Source of the DNA: Schizochytrium sp. CCTCC M209059
Lineage: Eukaryota > Sar > Bigyra > Thraustochytrida > Thraustochytriidae
Assembly: GCA_000818945.1 (NCBI GenBank)
Contig: KN805376.1
Location: forward strand, 25,391 to 89,390
Length of the DNA stretch: 64,000 bases
Direction: 5' to 3'
Shown here: piece after piece, positions 51,415 through 60,421 of the stretch
Layout of the letters: each line of letters starts with the position of its first letter
How positions within the stretch are numbered: the first letter of the stretch is position 1
Position numbers and translations under genes: made by a program
Notes under the pieces: generated by a model
Told to the model about the DNA's origin: nothing
The model's input: only the letters and a program-made list of their open reading frames with translations
Database searches by the model: none

Positions 51415-52560
51415 ATGCAGATCTTCGTTAAGACCCTCACGGGCAAAACCATCACCCTTGATGTCGAGCCTTCGGACACTATTGAGAACGTCAAGCAGAA
51501 GATCCAGGATAAGGAGGGCATTCCCCCTGATCAGCAGCGTCTCATCTTCGCTGGCAAGCAGCTCGAGGACGGCCGCACGCTTAGCGACTACAACATCCAG
51601 AAGGAGTCTACTCTCCACCTCGTGCTCCGCCTTCGTGGTGGTATGCAGATTTTTGTAAAGACTCTCACCGGCAAGACCATCACCCTTGATGTCGAGCCTT
51701 CGGACACCATTGAGAACGTCAAGCAGAAGATTCAGGATAAGGAGGGTATCCCCCCTGATCAGCAGCGTCTCATCTTCGCTGGCAAGCAGCTCGAGGACGG
51801 CCGCACGCTTAGCGACTACAACATCCAGAAGGAGTCTACTCTCCACCTCGTGCTCCGCCTTCGTGGTGGTATGCAGATCTTTGTCAAGACTCTGACTGGC
51901 AAGACTATTACTCTCGATGTCGAGCCCTCGGACACCATTGAGAACGTCAAGCAGAAGATTCAGGACAAGGAGGGTATTCCCCCTGATCAGCAGCGTCTCA
52001 TCTTCGCTGGCAAGCAGCTCGAGGACGGCCGCACGCTTAGCGACTACAACATCCAGAAGGAGTCTACTCTCCACCTTGTGCTCCGCCTCCGTGGTGGTAT
52101 GCAGATCTTCGTCAAGACCCTCACGGGCAAGACCATCACCCTTGATGTCGAGCCTTCGGACACCATTGAGAACGTCAAGCAGAAGATCCAGGATAAGGAG
52201 GGTATTCCCCCTGATCAGCAGCGTCTCATCTTCGCAGGCAAGCAGCTCGAGGACGGCCGCACGCTCAGCGACTACAACATCCAGAAGGAGTCCACCCTCC
52301 ACCTTGTGCTCCGCCTCCGTGGTGGTATGCAGATCTTTGTCAAGACTCTGACTGGCAAGACTATTACTCTCGATGTCGAGCCCTCGGACACGATTGAGAA
52401 CGTCAAGCAGAAGATCCAGGACAAGGAGGGTATTCCCCCTGATCAGCAGCGTCTCATTTTCGCTGGCAAGCAGCTCGAGGATGGCCGCACACTTAGCGAC
52501 TACAACATCCAGAAGGAGTCTACGCTCCACCTGGTGCTCCGCCTTCGTGGTGGTATGTAA
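51415..52560 (+). CDS. UBB: Polyubiquitin, five head-to-tail repeats
   Basis: 381 residues: five identical 76-residue ubiquitins ending LRLRGG, plus a single extra Met. No intron. Compared with human ubiquitin each repeat has Asp at position 16 (Glu) and Gln at position 28 (Ala); all seven lysines and Ile44 are kept. The repeats are cut apart by deubiquitinases, and the extra C-terminal residue keeps the last unit inactive until it is processed. Repeats differ only at synonymous sites, so gene conversion or purifying selection is keeping them alike. The start is the ATG after CCAAG. The gene lies 201 bp upstream of TFB4 on the same strand. Confidence 0.99.
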   Translation: MQIFVKTLTGKTITLDVEPSDTIENVKQKIQDKEGIPPDQQRLIFAGKQLEDGRTLSDYNIQKESTLHLVLRLRGGMQIFVKTLTGKTITLDVEPSDTIENVKQKIQDKEGIPPDQQRLIFAGKQLEDGRTLSDYNIQKESTLHLVLRLRGGMQIFVKTLTGKTITLDVEPSDTIENVKQKIQDKEGIPPDQQRLIFAGKQLEDGRTLSDYNIQKESTLHLVLRLRGGMQIFVKTLTGKTITLDVEPSDTIENVKQKIQDKEGIPPDQQRLIFAGKQLEDGRTLSDYNIQKESTLHLVLRLRGGMQIFVKTLTGKTITLDVEPSDTIENVKQKIQDKEGIPPDQQRLIFAGKQLEDGRTLSDYNIQKESTLHLVLRLRGGM

Positions 52561-52761
52561 ATGGTAAACCCGGTTTTTGTACTTTTCTGACTTTTTCACT
52601 CCTCTCTCTTGCTCCTTTTGTCTTTTTGCTGATTGTTTGAGCCTGAGGCGAGTTATTGGTGACTGGACCTTGTGTGCCTTGTTTTGCCCCCTTCTTGTTT
52701 TCAAGGGTGATCAAGCCGAAGCAGAGCTGATTTTTGCTTGGGTCCACAACCAAGATCGAGG

Positions 52762-53682
52762 ATGGAGGATGGCGCGCCCTCGGAGGACGTCTTGCGCGAG
52801 AGCGGCGGCAGCGCAGGGGGCCTCGTGACCGTGGTGCTGGATATGAACGAAGCTCTTTGGGCGCAAGTGTCGGCCAAGGGCGGCGAGGACAACGTGACGC
52901 TCGCGAGCGCCCTCAGCAGCGTGGTGGTCTTTCTCAACGCCGTGCAGCTCATGGACCGTGAAAGCGAGGTCTGTGTCGTGGCAGAGTGCCCCGACGGCAC
53001 TGCGCGCGTACTTGCTCGTGGTGTTTCCGACGTCGGCCCTGCCGTAGAGGCCGCCACGGGCCTCGTTGCCAAAGCGGCAGCCGTTCCCAAGGCTGACCAG
53101 CGCTCGGGACTCTCGACGGCCCTCTCTGTGGCACTTGCCAGCACGAATCGAGCCATGGTCGACCACAAAACGCGCTTTGGCGTGGACCCTCTTGCGCGCG
53201 TTCTTGTCATTCAGGTCACTCCCGATGATCCTAGTCAATACATTGCTTCCATGAACTCTGCTTTTGCCGCGCAAAAACTTGGCGTCCTGGTCGACGTCGT
53301 GGATCTCAGTCCAGAGCCATCCAAGATCCTGCAGCAAGTTGCGCACTTAAGTAAGGGTATCATCCAGCGCTTTGAGACCATTACGACGCCTGCACTCATT
53401 GAGCATCTCTTGACCGTTTACCTGCCAGACGCCGAGACGCGCAAGCTTCTCAAACTTCCCCCACAAGCAGCCATTGTCCTCCAAGCGGCCTGCTTTTGTT
53501 GTGGCAAGCTACGCGATCGTGGCTGGGTGTGTTCTGTTTGTCTTTCTGTCTGGTGCAAGGATCCGCGTCTCCGTAGCTTCCGCGCTGATCTCATCCCCGG
53601 TGTGGAGGGCGCTCAAAGCACCTGTCCAACTTGCCACACACGCATCAACAAAACAATGAGCCTTCTCGATGCTTCTTCGTAA
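52762..53682 (+). CDS. GTF2H3: TFIIH core subunit TFB4/p34
   Basis: 306 residues from the first ATG (52762); an extension of eight codons would need TTG. The N-terminal von Willebrand A-like fold starts LVTVVLDMNEALWAQ and holds VVVFLNAVQLMDRESEV, then a Pro-poor linker, ARVLVIQVTPDDPSQYIASM and NSAFAAQKLGVLVDVVDL. The C-terminus is a zinc domain: ACFCCGKLRDRGWVCSVCLS then WCKDPRL and STCPTCHTRI. This matches the p34 subunit, which pairs with p44 in TFIIH for promoter opening and nucleotide excision repair. About the length of human GTF2H3 (308). It ends near a cluster of stops in all frames. Confidence 0.92.
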   Translation: MEDGAPSEDVLRESGGSAGGLVTVVLDMNEALWAQVSAKGGEDNVTLASALSSVVVFLNAVQLMDRESEVCVVAECPDGTARVLARGVSDVGPAVEAATGLVAKAAAVPKADQRSGLSTALSVALASTNRAMVDHKTRFGVDPLARVLVIQVTPDDPSQYIASMNSAFAAQKLGVLVDVVDLSPEPSKILQQVAHLSKGIIQRFETITTPALIEHLLTVYLPDAETRKLLKLPPQAAIVLQAACFCCGKLRDRGWVCSVCLSVWCKDPRLRSFRADLIPGVEGAQSTCPTCHTRINKTMSLLDASS

Positions 53683-54273
53683 AGAAAGACAGTCGACTCA
53701 GGCCATTGCGTGGCATTTTCCCCCGGAGACAGAGGCTCGCTGAACAAACAATGATGAGGTCAGGGCCAAGCCCAGTTTGCGCATTGCGTGCTTCGCAAAA
53801 GAAAATTGCTGCCAGGATTCAAATTTGTCCTCCTGGCCTTCCTTCTTACAATGTACAATGATCACTCGAAATCAACTGTGAGAGAGAAAGCATGCAAACA
53901 GATGTCAAGTCTCTTTATAATGCAAAATAGAAAAAGATAGAATCTGTCAATTTACTCTCCTTGTGCTCGACAAGCTATGCCGATCTTACCTGCGAAAGGG
54001 ACCTTTCTTCTTTTTGCTATTACAGCAGCAGGCAACAGCAACAGCAGGCAACAGCAGCAGCAGGCAACAGCAGCAGCTGCTGCTGCAGCTGCTGCTGGCA
54101 AAGACGGTGACGCAAATGATGATGACAATGGTTATGATAACCCAATTATTGAGGACGCTCAAGCTACAAAGTACGGCCAAAACTCACAAAGAATAAAAGC
54201 TTAATTTTTTATTATTATAGGTTTTGCTTTCTTGTAAAGTGCGCTTGGGGTCGTCAGCGAGCGACATTTCTTG
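53683..54273. other. Intergenic between TFB4 and nicotinamidase-like gene
   Basis: Contains a CAG/CAACAG-rich stretch at 54020-54100 that includes the perfect palindrome at 54068-54085. A frame at 53977-54204 (75 codons) exists because of it and is probably not a gene. Confidence 0.6.
54068..54085. repeat. CAG/CTG palindrome
   Basis: CAGCAGCAGCTGCTGCTG, an 18-base perfect inverted repeat followed by more CTG, able to form a hairpin. Confidence 0.9.
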
Positions 54274-55170
54274 TTACTTTCTCGCGGTAAATGCCCTTTC
54301 CGAAGTCGACACGCAAAGGTTCAGCTTCTTCATGTCATCGATAAATGCGTCGCCCTCGCTCTCGAAAGACTGAACGGGACTCATGGCGTCTTCAATGAGA
54401 ACAAGCTGGCCCAGCTTGTCACGGTCCCAGTTCTCAACGAGATCACGAACGGTATAGTTCACACAGTGTGATTTGGCCTGGCCACAAATGAGAACCTCGT
54501 CGTGCTGCTTCAGAGACTCAATCAGATGAGTGTTGAGCTGGGTGTTCTTGTCATCTTCGCGAGGAACCTCGGCACGGAGCGCCGAGTAGTGCTCCGTATA
54601 GCTGTTGTTACCCTTGATGATGTACGTCACGGTTGACCCGTGCTTTGCTTCCCAAGCTTCGAGTTCCTTGAATATCGACTCACGAACAGCGTGGCCCGTG
54701 CTGCCCACGAGACAGTGCTCAGGCCAAATAGTGAGCGACATACGTCCGTCGCTTTCGAGGCCTTGCAAGTACGTCTCAACCCACTCCATAATACCGGGGT
54801 CGGTGCGAGCGGGCTTCCACACCCCATTCCTAAAATCGCTCAGCGTAATTGTAGTAAAGTAGTCCGGCATCTTCTTCGTGTCGGATCCACTGGTCCAAAA
54901 TATCGGATGCGCAATGTGGTACTTCATGTGTGTGTCGAGCGTCACATAAATCTCGCGAATCTCCTCGCCGTGCTCTTTGATCATTTTCGCGATGCGTTCT
55001 GCATCTTCGTCGGCACTCGCGATGGCAAGACTGCCTCCGGGGTGAAAGTCGTTCTGCGGATCAATGATCAAGAGGCATTTTCCGCCGCGTTGCAAGGGAA
55101 CGTTGCGCTCGTAGATCGTTGACATGCTGGAATTGGTCGCCAAAAAGTAACGAGAAAGACAGGTGCCCAT
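54274..55170 (-). CDS. Nicotinamidase/isochorismatase-family cysteine hydrolase with dual lipidation signal
   Basis: 298 residues from ATG 55170. The fold and triad are those of nicotinamidase: Asp37 in LLIIDPQNDFHPGG, Lys186 in TYIIKGNNSYTEHYSAL and Cys236 in ICGQAKSHCVNYTVRDL. Metal ligands Asp79, His81 and His88 lie in TLDTHMKYHIAHPIF, and IWPEHCLVGSTGH is the typical substrate loop. Nicotinamidase converts nicotinamide to nicotinate for NAD salvage; other family members hydrolyse isochorismate or related amides, so the substrate is only probable. The first residues MGTCLS have Gly2, Cys4 and Ser6, as in proteins that are myristoylated and then palmitoylated; a second Met at residue 16 (MSTIYERN) would give a form without it. 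Confidence 0.88.
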   Translation of the reverse strand: MGTCLSRYFLATNSSMSTIYERNVPLQRGGKCLLIIDPQNDFHPGGSLAIASADEDAERIAKMIKEHGEEIREIYVTLDTHMKYHIAHPIFWTSGSDTKKMPDYFTTITLSDFRNGVWKPARTDPGIMEWVETYLQGLESDGRMSLTIWPEHCLVGSTGHAVRESIFKELEAWEAKHGSTVTYIIKGNNSYTEHYSALRAEVPREDDKNTQLNTHLIESLKQHDEVLICGQAKSHCVNYTVRDLVENWDRDKLGQLVLIEDAMSPVQSFESEGDAFIDDMKKLNLCVSTSERAFTARK

Positions 55171-56354
55171 TAAAAATAGACTGAAAGCCCAAACGCGTAG
55201 CGCTCACGAAGAGCAGCAACCTCTATAACGTGTCACAGTAGTAGCAACAAAATGACCAGCTCTCCTCGTCAATCTGTGCTCCTCTCTAGACCTCAATAAA
55301 AGCGCAGCTCGGCCCCAAGTTCTCCCCCACTGACCGAAGAAGGGATGTCGGTCCACTTGCGTCGACCCTGCGATCGCTATGCCTGGCGCTCGAGCGCGGC
55401 GGCGGTGCAAGGCCCGAGCCGCGGGCCTTTTCCCCCGCGAACCCCCTCTTTCCCCTGCTCCTTGCGAGCCCTGCCAGTGCTGCCCGCGACCTCGCGCTGC
55501 GTCGCCGTGTTGCCCACGCTGGAAACTCGCGCGCGCGATTCGTGTTTGCTCGAAACAACCCAAAACACTCTGTCTCTTGCCTATAACCAACTGTCCTCGG
55601 GCGCTATACTTTATTTGCGGACAACTGGAATCTGGCCTGCCGTACCAGGTTTGTTGTGCGCGTGCACAGTGCACAGCGCGCGCACCAGCGCGCGCGCCTG
55701 TGCTTTCCCACGCTGGCTTGGCTGTAAACCTGGCACTGGCCAACTCACAGCCGCACGCTCGCCGCTCGAAGCCGAGCCAGCGGGGCCGAGGTCAGCCAGC
55801 TGGCCAGCGTCCCCGGCGCACGGGCGTCCGCAGCCGCCGCCTCTGAGAAGCAAAGGGGGGGCAGCAAGAGAGAAGGAGAGTCGCGCGTGACCAGCTCGAA
55901 GAGCGTGTGCGCGAAAATGTTGTCCCTGGCTGCTTGCTTGTAGGCCTGCCTCGAGGAGCACGGCTACTTGATCATTAATCTCTATCCAATCCTCCAACCA
56001 ATGGCGGATGGCGAGTAGGCTATGAGCTTGGCAACTCTTTTGCCAATGGCCCAGACCTTATGGCATTTCAACGGATCAATCTCTGGCGCGGGGCTTTTTA
56101 CTTTCTTGTTTGCTTGATGACATGACTATGATGATGATGATAATGATGATGGTGTGAAGTTGACGAGACAGATAGACGACGAAAACGCCACTACGCGCGA
56201 CGCACACGTAAGACGTTGTACGCAGGCACGGAAACGTGTTGAGCGCGCCGACTCAAGAAAACTAGAGCGAGACAGATAGATCGCTCGCTTGCCGGTGGAC
56301 AGCGTGGACAACCTTTTGCCGCAGCAAGAAATCCAAAACCTCGTGAAGTGAAGA
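55171..56354. promoter_or_regulatory. Divergent intergenic region, nicotinamidase-like / EF-hand gene
   Basis: 1.18 kb. The middle (55340-55890) is GC-rich and open in several frames, with Arg/Ala-rich translations and no homology. The rest is AT-richer. No gene seen. Confidence 0.5.
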
Positions 56355-57443
56355 ATGGCGCAAAAGGGAACGATTGCGCTGAGCGGCGGCAAAAACACCT
56401 ACGGGCCGAGCACACTGACGGGAAATTGGGTCGAGGATCGCGTTGCTGGACCCACTACAGAGTACGTCGAAATCCCTGGCTTTGAAACCACCAAGGGGTT
56501 CTCCGAGCTTTCGGGTGCCAACAAGACGCGCAAGATCTATGGCCTCACGCTCGGCGCTCCTCGCGACGAGTCCGAGTCCAAGCATGCCCAATCCCCGCTG
56601 AGCCTTGTCTCGTATCAAGATCCTGCCAAGCTTGACAAGCCAGCGAGCATCTCGCAGCTCGCGTATAATCCTCGCACGCACAAAGCCTTTCAGAACCAGT
56701 TCGGCTCCAGATTCCCGCTGCGGACGACGCCAAAGACCAGAGAAGAACTCGACAATTACCGCTCAGACTGGACGATGGACCTCGAGACACGAGAGCGCCG
56801 CTTCAAGACTGAAAAGGTTCACTTCGACAACAGCTCCGTCGAGTCGCAGTTCCGCACGAGCGCGATGCGAGATCTCCCTAATGTCCCTGTTCCCGTGCGA
56901 AACCTCCGCGGTGCAATCCTTGATACACATGGCACACATGCCATCCACCTTATGATGCGTGTTTTCACCGCGTACGACGTGGACGGCTCACTCACGCTAT
57001 CTCGCGATGAGCTCCTCGAGCTTCTCAAGGATCTGGGTCTGCGCCTCACTCCGGACGATTTCCAGGTCGTTTGGGAGCACTTCGATGTCGACGAGTCGGG
57101 GCAGATCGACTATGTCGAATTCCAACGTGCGATGCGTGGCCCGATGTCGCCCGAGCGGCTCGTCCGCGTCCAGGCTGCCTATGATGACCTCGTCGCAAAA
57201 AATGACGGAGTCTTGCGTCTGCAAGACTTGCTTGATGCTTTTGTGCTCAAACCTCGCGGCCTGCGCTACTCTGTTCACCTTGACTGCGTGTCTCGCGAGT
57301 TTGCGAACCAGTGGGTATTTCTCGACGCTGCTGCCCCCGTCACTGCAGATCTCTTTGAAGAGTATTTTGCCAACTTGTCCGCAGCCGTTCCAGACGATGG
57401 CGAGTTCCTCGCCATCATTGAGTCAGCTTTTTCGTACAAGTAA
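56355..57443 (+). CDS. EF-hand protein, calcyphosin-like
   Basis: 362 residues from ATG 56355. The first 180 residues are unstructured and polar (GGKNTYGPSTLTGNWVEDRV). Two canonical EF-hands follow: DVDGSLTLSRDE in residues about 209-220 and DVDESGQIDYVE in about 245-256, both with Asp at positions 1 and 3 and Glu at 12, so both should bind calcium. They are followed by two degenerate hands (LRLQDLLDAFV, AAVPDDGEFLAI). The layout resembles calcyphosine and CAPSL, some of which are ciliary. Delta-tubulin elsewhere in the window makes a ciliary role plausible but no more. Confidence 0.85.
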   Translation: MAQKGTIALSGGKNTYGPSTLTGNWVEDRVAGPTTEYVEIPGFETTKGFSELSGANKTRKIYGLTLGAPRDESESKHAQSPLSLVSYQDPAKLDKPASISQLAYNPRTHKAFQNQFGSRFPLRTTPKTREELDNYRSDWTMDLETRERRFKTEKVHFDNSSVESQFRTSAMRDLPNVPVPVRNLRGAILDTHGTHAIHLMMRVFTAYDVDGSLTLSRDELLELLKDLGLRLTPDDFQVVWEHFDVDESGQIDYVEFQRAMRGPMSPERLVRVQAAYDDLVAKNDGVLRLQDLLDAFVLKPRGLRYSVHLDCVSREFANQWVFLDAAAPVTADLFEEYFANLSAAVPDDGEFLAIIESAFSYK

Positions 57444-57791
57444 TTAAAATTTTAGGAAAAGACAGCAAGAGCAAGCGCAGCCACGTGCGCGCGCGGGCTA
57501 TTGTCTTTGTAAACAAACTGCTTTGCTCGTTAGCTTTTGCTTGTGCAATCTGCCTTTATATGCAGCGCAAATACGCCGTCAAAACCAAACACAAAAAATC
57601 GATCCGTCCCGCGGCACATCTTCAAAGAGAAAGAGCGCGGCGCCCGCAAGACACACGAGACAAAGACACGAGGTGCGCGGGGGCCGACCGTCGCGACCTC
57701 GTTCGCTGTGTTGTGGTGTTGCCCTCTTCCGTGGTGACCGCCCCCAAGCGCGCGCGAAAGAGTGGCCAACCGAGCCAAAAGGAAAAAGGGG
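57444..57791. other. Intergenic, 5' of RWD gene
   Basis: 348 bp, GC-rich; no gene recognised. Confidence 0.6.
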
Positions 57792-59303
57792 ATGGGAGAC
57801 GAAGGGAGCACGTCGCCTGCTGCGGCGGCCGCTCTTTCAGCTGCCGCAGAGGCGCCCGCCCCTGCAAAAGTAGAAGCAATCACGCCGCAACCACCGCAAC
57901 CAGCAGCGACAACTCCTCACAGGACATCGTCCGCAGCTGAAGGTCCTTGGACGCGCGAAGCGGCCATCGCTCGTGACCGCGAGGATCTGAAAGATGTCAT
58001 TCACGCGCACCATTTGAAAACCTTTACAGAAGACTTTGCCAAGCTTGTTTGCCACAAGACGGCATATCGGCGACTCATGTTGCACGTGCAATTTTCTGAC
58101 AGCTATCCTTCGGATCCGCTCCACGTAGAAGTGCAGAGCGACACCTTGCCGGCCAAGCTCGTTGAAAAGCTGCAGGCCATGTTCCGTGAAAAGCTTGAGA
58201 AACCAGCCGACCAGGACGGCCTTGGCGTCCGTGGACGACCCCATGTCGCCGCATTCTATGCCTATGTTGACGAAATGATCCACGAGAACAAACTGCTATG
58301 GGCCACTCCGGAGGTCCGCCAGACCCTGGCGCTCGCCAAAGAGATCCCAGACCTGACCATTGCTGTAAATGATGAGGCCGGAACACTCAAGCTTAAGGCC
58401 ACGTGCGGAAAATATATGATGCGCGCGGTTGTCACGGTGCCGGACGAATATCCCGCGTCTCCGCTCGAGGTGGAAATGAAGAAATGCAGCTTTCCGCCAA
58501 CCGTGCACACCGTTTTTCTACTTCAGGCGCGAGAGATTGCTCGCAAGTGCTCCATTGGTGTCAGCGTTGAGCGGGCCGTGCAGCAGTCGACAACAGTAGT
58601 TGCCGACCGCCTCATTGCGCCGCCACAAAAGCCTGGCACAAAGCGGGACGTGAAGATGACCTCGGCTCACCTCAAAGACATCAAACACGACGTCAACTTT
58701 CTGAAAAAGGCCAACGACTTGCAAGAAGTCAATGCCTCGTACAATAAGCAGCTACACATGTACCTGCATAGCACGCAAGTACGTCGCGCTGCGCGCCGCG
58801 AATTGCGCAAACTCACCAAGCAAGAGTTCGAAAAGGAGCGCGCTCGCGAAGAGGCTGAAGCCGCGGTGGCCGAGGAAGAGCAACTTCGCGAATGGCGCAG
58901 AGTCACCGGCCAGGAGGACCTTGGCCCGCAGCGGTGCATTCGCGCGGTCGTTGAATTTCTCACGCGCGGCTTCATCTTCCGCCTTCCCAAGGAAAAGTCG
59001 CTTGTCTCGGGCAAAGCTGTGTTCCCTGCGGACCCCGCAAAGGCTCAGGAACTCATCGATTGCCGCCGCAAGGACCGGCCTACGCGCGTACCGAGCTGCG
59101 GCTGTTGGTGGATCTATTCTGAGCTCAAGATGTTCATGGAGACGCCGCCCTTTCCAAAGCCCTGTCCGCGCCCCGCGTGCAATGGTGCCATTGTCGAGCA
59201 TCCCGAATTCGAGAACGACCCCAAGAAGCGAGAGCTTGCCTACTCCAAGTCCCAGGCCGTCAAGCGTGAAATGCAAGAGGTTGAGGATTTCCTCGGAATG
59301 TGA
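57792..59303 (+). CDS. Tandem RWD-domain protein with C-terminal Cys cluster
   Basis: 503 residues from the first ATG (57792), preceded by a GTG-only extension. Residues about 1-55 are Ala/Pro-rich. Two RWD-like folds follow: about 60-165 (LMLHVQFSDSYPSDPLHVEV) and about 185-270 (RAVVTVPDEYPASPLEVEMK), both with the Tyr-Pro-x-x-Pro signature. A long helical region with Glu/Arg coiled coil (FEKERAREEAEAAVAEEEQL) comes next. The C-terminal part has a CGCWW motif, FMETPPFPKPCPRPACNG and a His, which could coordinate zinc. RWD domains resemble E2 ubiquitin-conjugating enzymes without the catalytic Cys and often link to ubiquitin, SUMO or GCN2. I know no family with this exact order. Confidence 0.85.
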   Translation: MGDEGSTSPAAAAALSAAAEAPAPAKVEAITPQPPQPAATTPHRTSSAAEGPWTREAAIARDREDLKDVIHAHHLKTFTEDFAKLVCHKTAYRRLMLHVQFSDSYPSDPLHVEVQSDTLPAKLVEKLQAMFREKLEKPADQDGLGVRGRPHVAAFYAYVDEMIHENKLLWATPEVRQTLALAKEIPDLTIAVNDEAGTLKLKATCGKYMMRAVVTVPDEYPASPLEVEMKKCSFPPTVHTVFLLQAREIARKCSIGVSVERAVQQSTTVVADRLIAPPQKPGTKRDVKMTSAHLKDIKHDVNFLKKANDLQEVNASYNKQLHMYLHSTQVRRAARRELRKLTKQEFEKERAREEAEAAVAEEEQLREWRRVTGQEDLGPQRCIRAVVEFLTRGFIFRLPKEKSLVSGKAVFPADPAKAQELIDCRRKDRPTRVPSCGCWWIYSELKMFMETPPFPKPCPRPACNGAIVEHPEFENDPKKRELAYSKSQAVKREMQEVEDFLGM

Positions 59304-60421
59304 ACTACGGTGTATAGCGGCGCATGTGCATTGGTCGCTCAAGCACTTTCACTTTATTATTCACTGAGGTCCACCGAGTCTACTTTTGGTCTTCACAAGC
59401 CTCACGCGCATTTATTTCTCTTTTTGCAAAAAGCTAAAAGTGACAGCTCTATTTTCCTCTTCACCCAGTCTTCTTGAAAACTAGGAAAGGCAGAGATTGG
59501 AAAGAAAAGGTTTGAGAACAGATAGATCGTCATAGCTCGCGAGAAGGTCTCTCAAGGAGAGCTCGACTGTATGAACTTCAACAATGATACAATCTAACCA
59601 GAACTGTGCAGCTGACAGTCCAGTTCGCATCTCGTATCTCGCACCCTTCCCCTAACAGAACTGGTGTAGACTTCCGTGGATTTTACTCCTAGTGAAAAAT
59701 TGCACAAGATTCAATTTACTGTCAGCAAGACGGTGCAATTCGTCGAGCCTTGGTACAAAACAGAAAGGTCTTGATTAAAAGTGAATAATCATCCGTCCGG
59801 GCCCCGTCCACAACCACAACAAACAAACAAACAAACAAACAAACAAACAAACAAACAAACAAACAAACAAACAAACAAACAAACAAACAAACAAACAAAC
59901 AAACAAACAAACAAACAAACAAACAAACAAACAAACAAACAAACAAACAAACAAACAAACAAACAAACAAACAAACAAACAAACAAACAAACAAACAAAC
60001 AAACAAACAAACAAACAAACAAACAAACAAACAAACAAACAAACAAACAAACAAACAAACAAACAAACAAACAAACAAACAAACAAACAAACAAACAAAC
60101 AAACAAACAAACAAACAAACAAACAAACAAACAAACAAACAAACAAACAAACAAACAAACAAACAAACAAACAAACAAACAAACAAACAAACAAACAAAC
60201 AAACAAACAAACAAACAAACAAACAAACAAACAAACAAACAAACAAACAAACAAACAAACAAACAAACAAACAAACAAACAAACAAACAAACAAACAAAC
60301 AAACAAACAAACAAACAAACAAACAAACAAACAAACAAACAAACAAACAAACCAGCGAACAATAAAAGCATGACTGACCTACTACAAATTATAACTTTTC
60401 CCTCTTCGTTCATTTCAGAAA
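59304..60421. other. Convergent 3' region with large AAAC microsatellite
   Basis: Downstream of both the RWD gene and SRPK. Half of it is the (AAAC)133 array. Confidence 0.8.
59821..60352. repeat. (AAAC)133 tetranucleotide array
   Basis: 532 bp of perfect AAAC; frames across it (Lys-Gln-Thr-Asn or, on the other strand, Cys-Leu-Phe-Val) are shadows. Confidence 0.98.

Noticed and set aside
53977..54204. 75-codon frame with poly-Gln and poly-Ala
   Set aside because: Made mostly of CAG/CTG repeat; nothing else supports it.
55204..55890. Frames upstream of the nicotinamidase-like gene
   Set aside because: GC-driven open frames on both strands without consistent protein character.
59821..60352. 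CRISPR-like array
   Set aside because: Perfect tetranucleotide repeat with no spacers; the DNA is eukaryotic.
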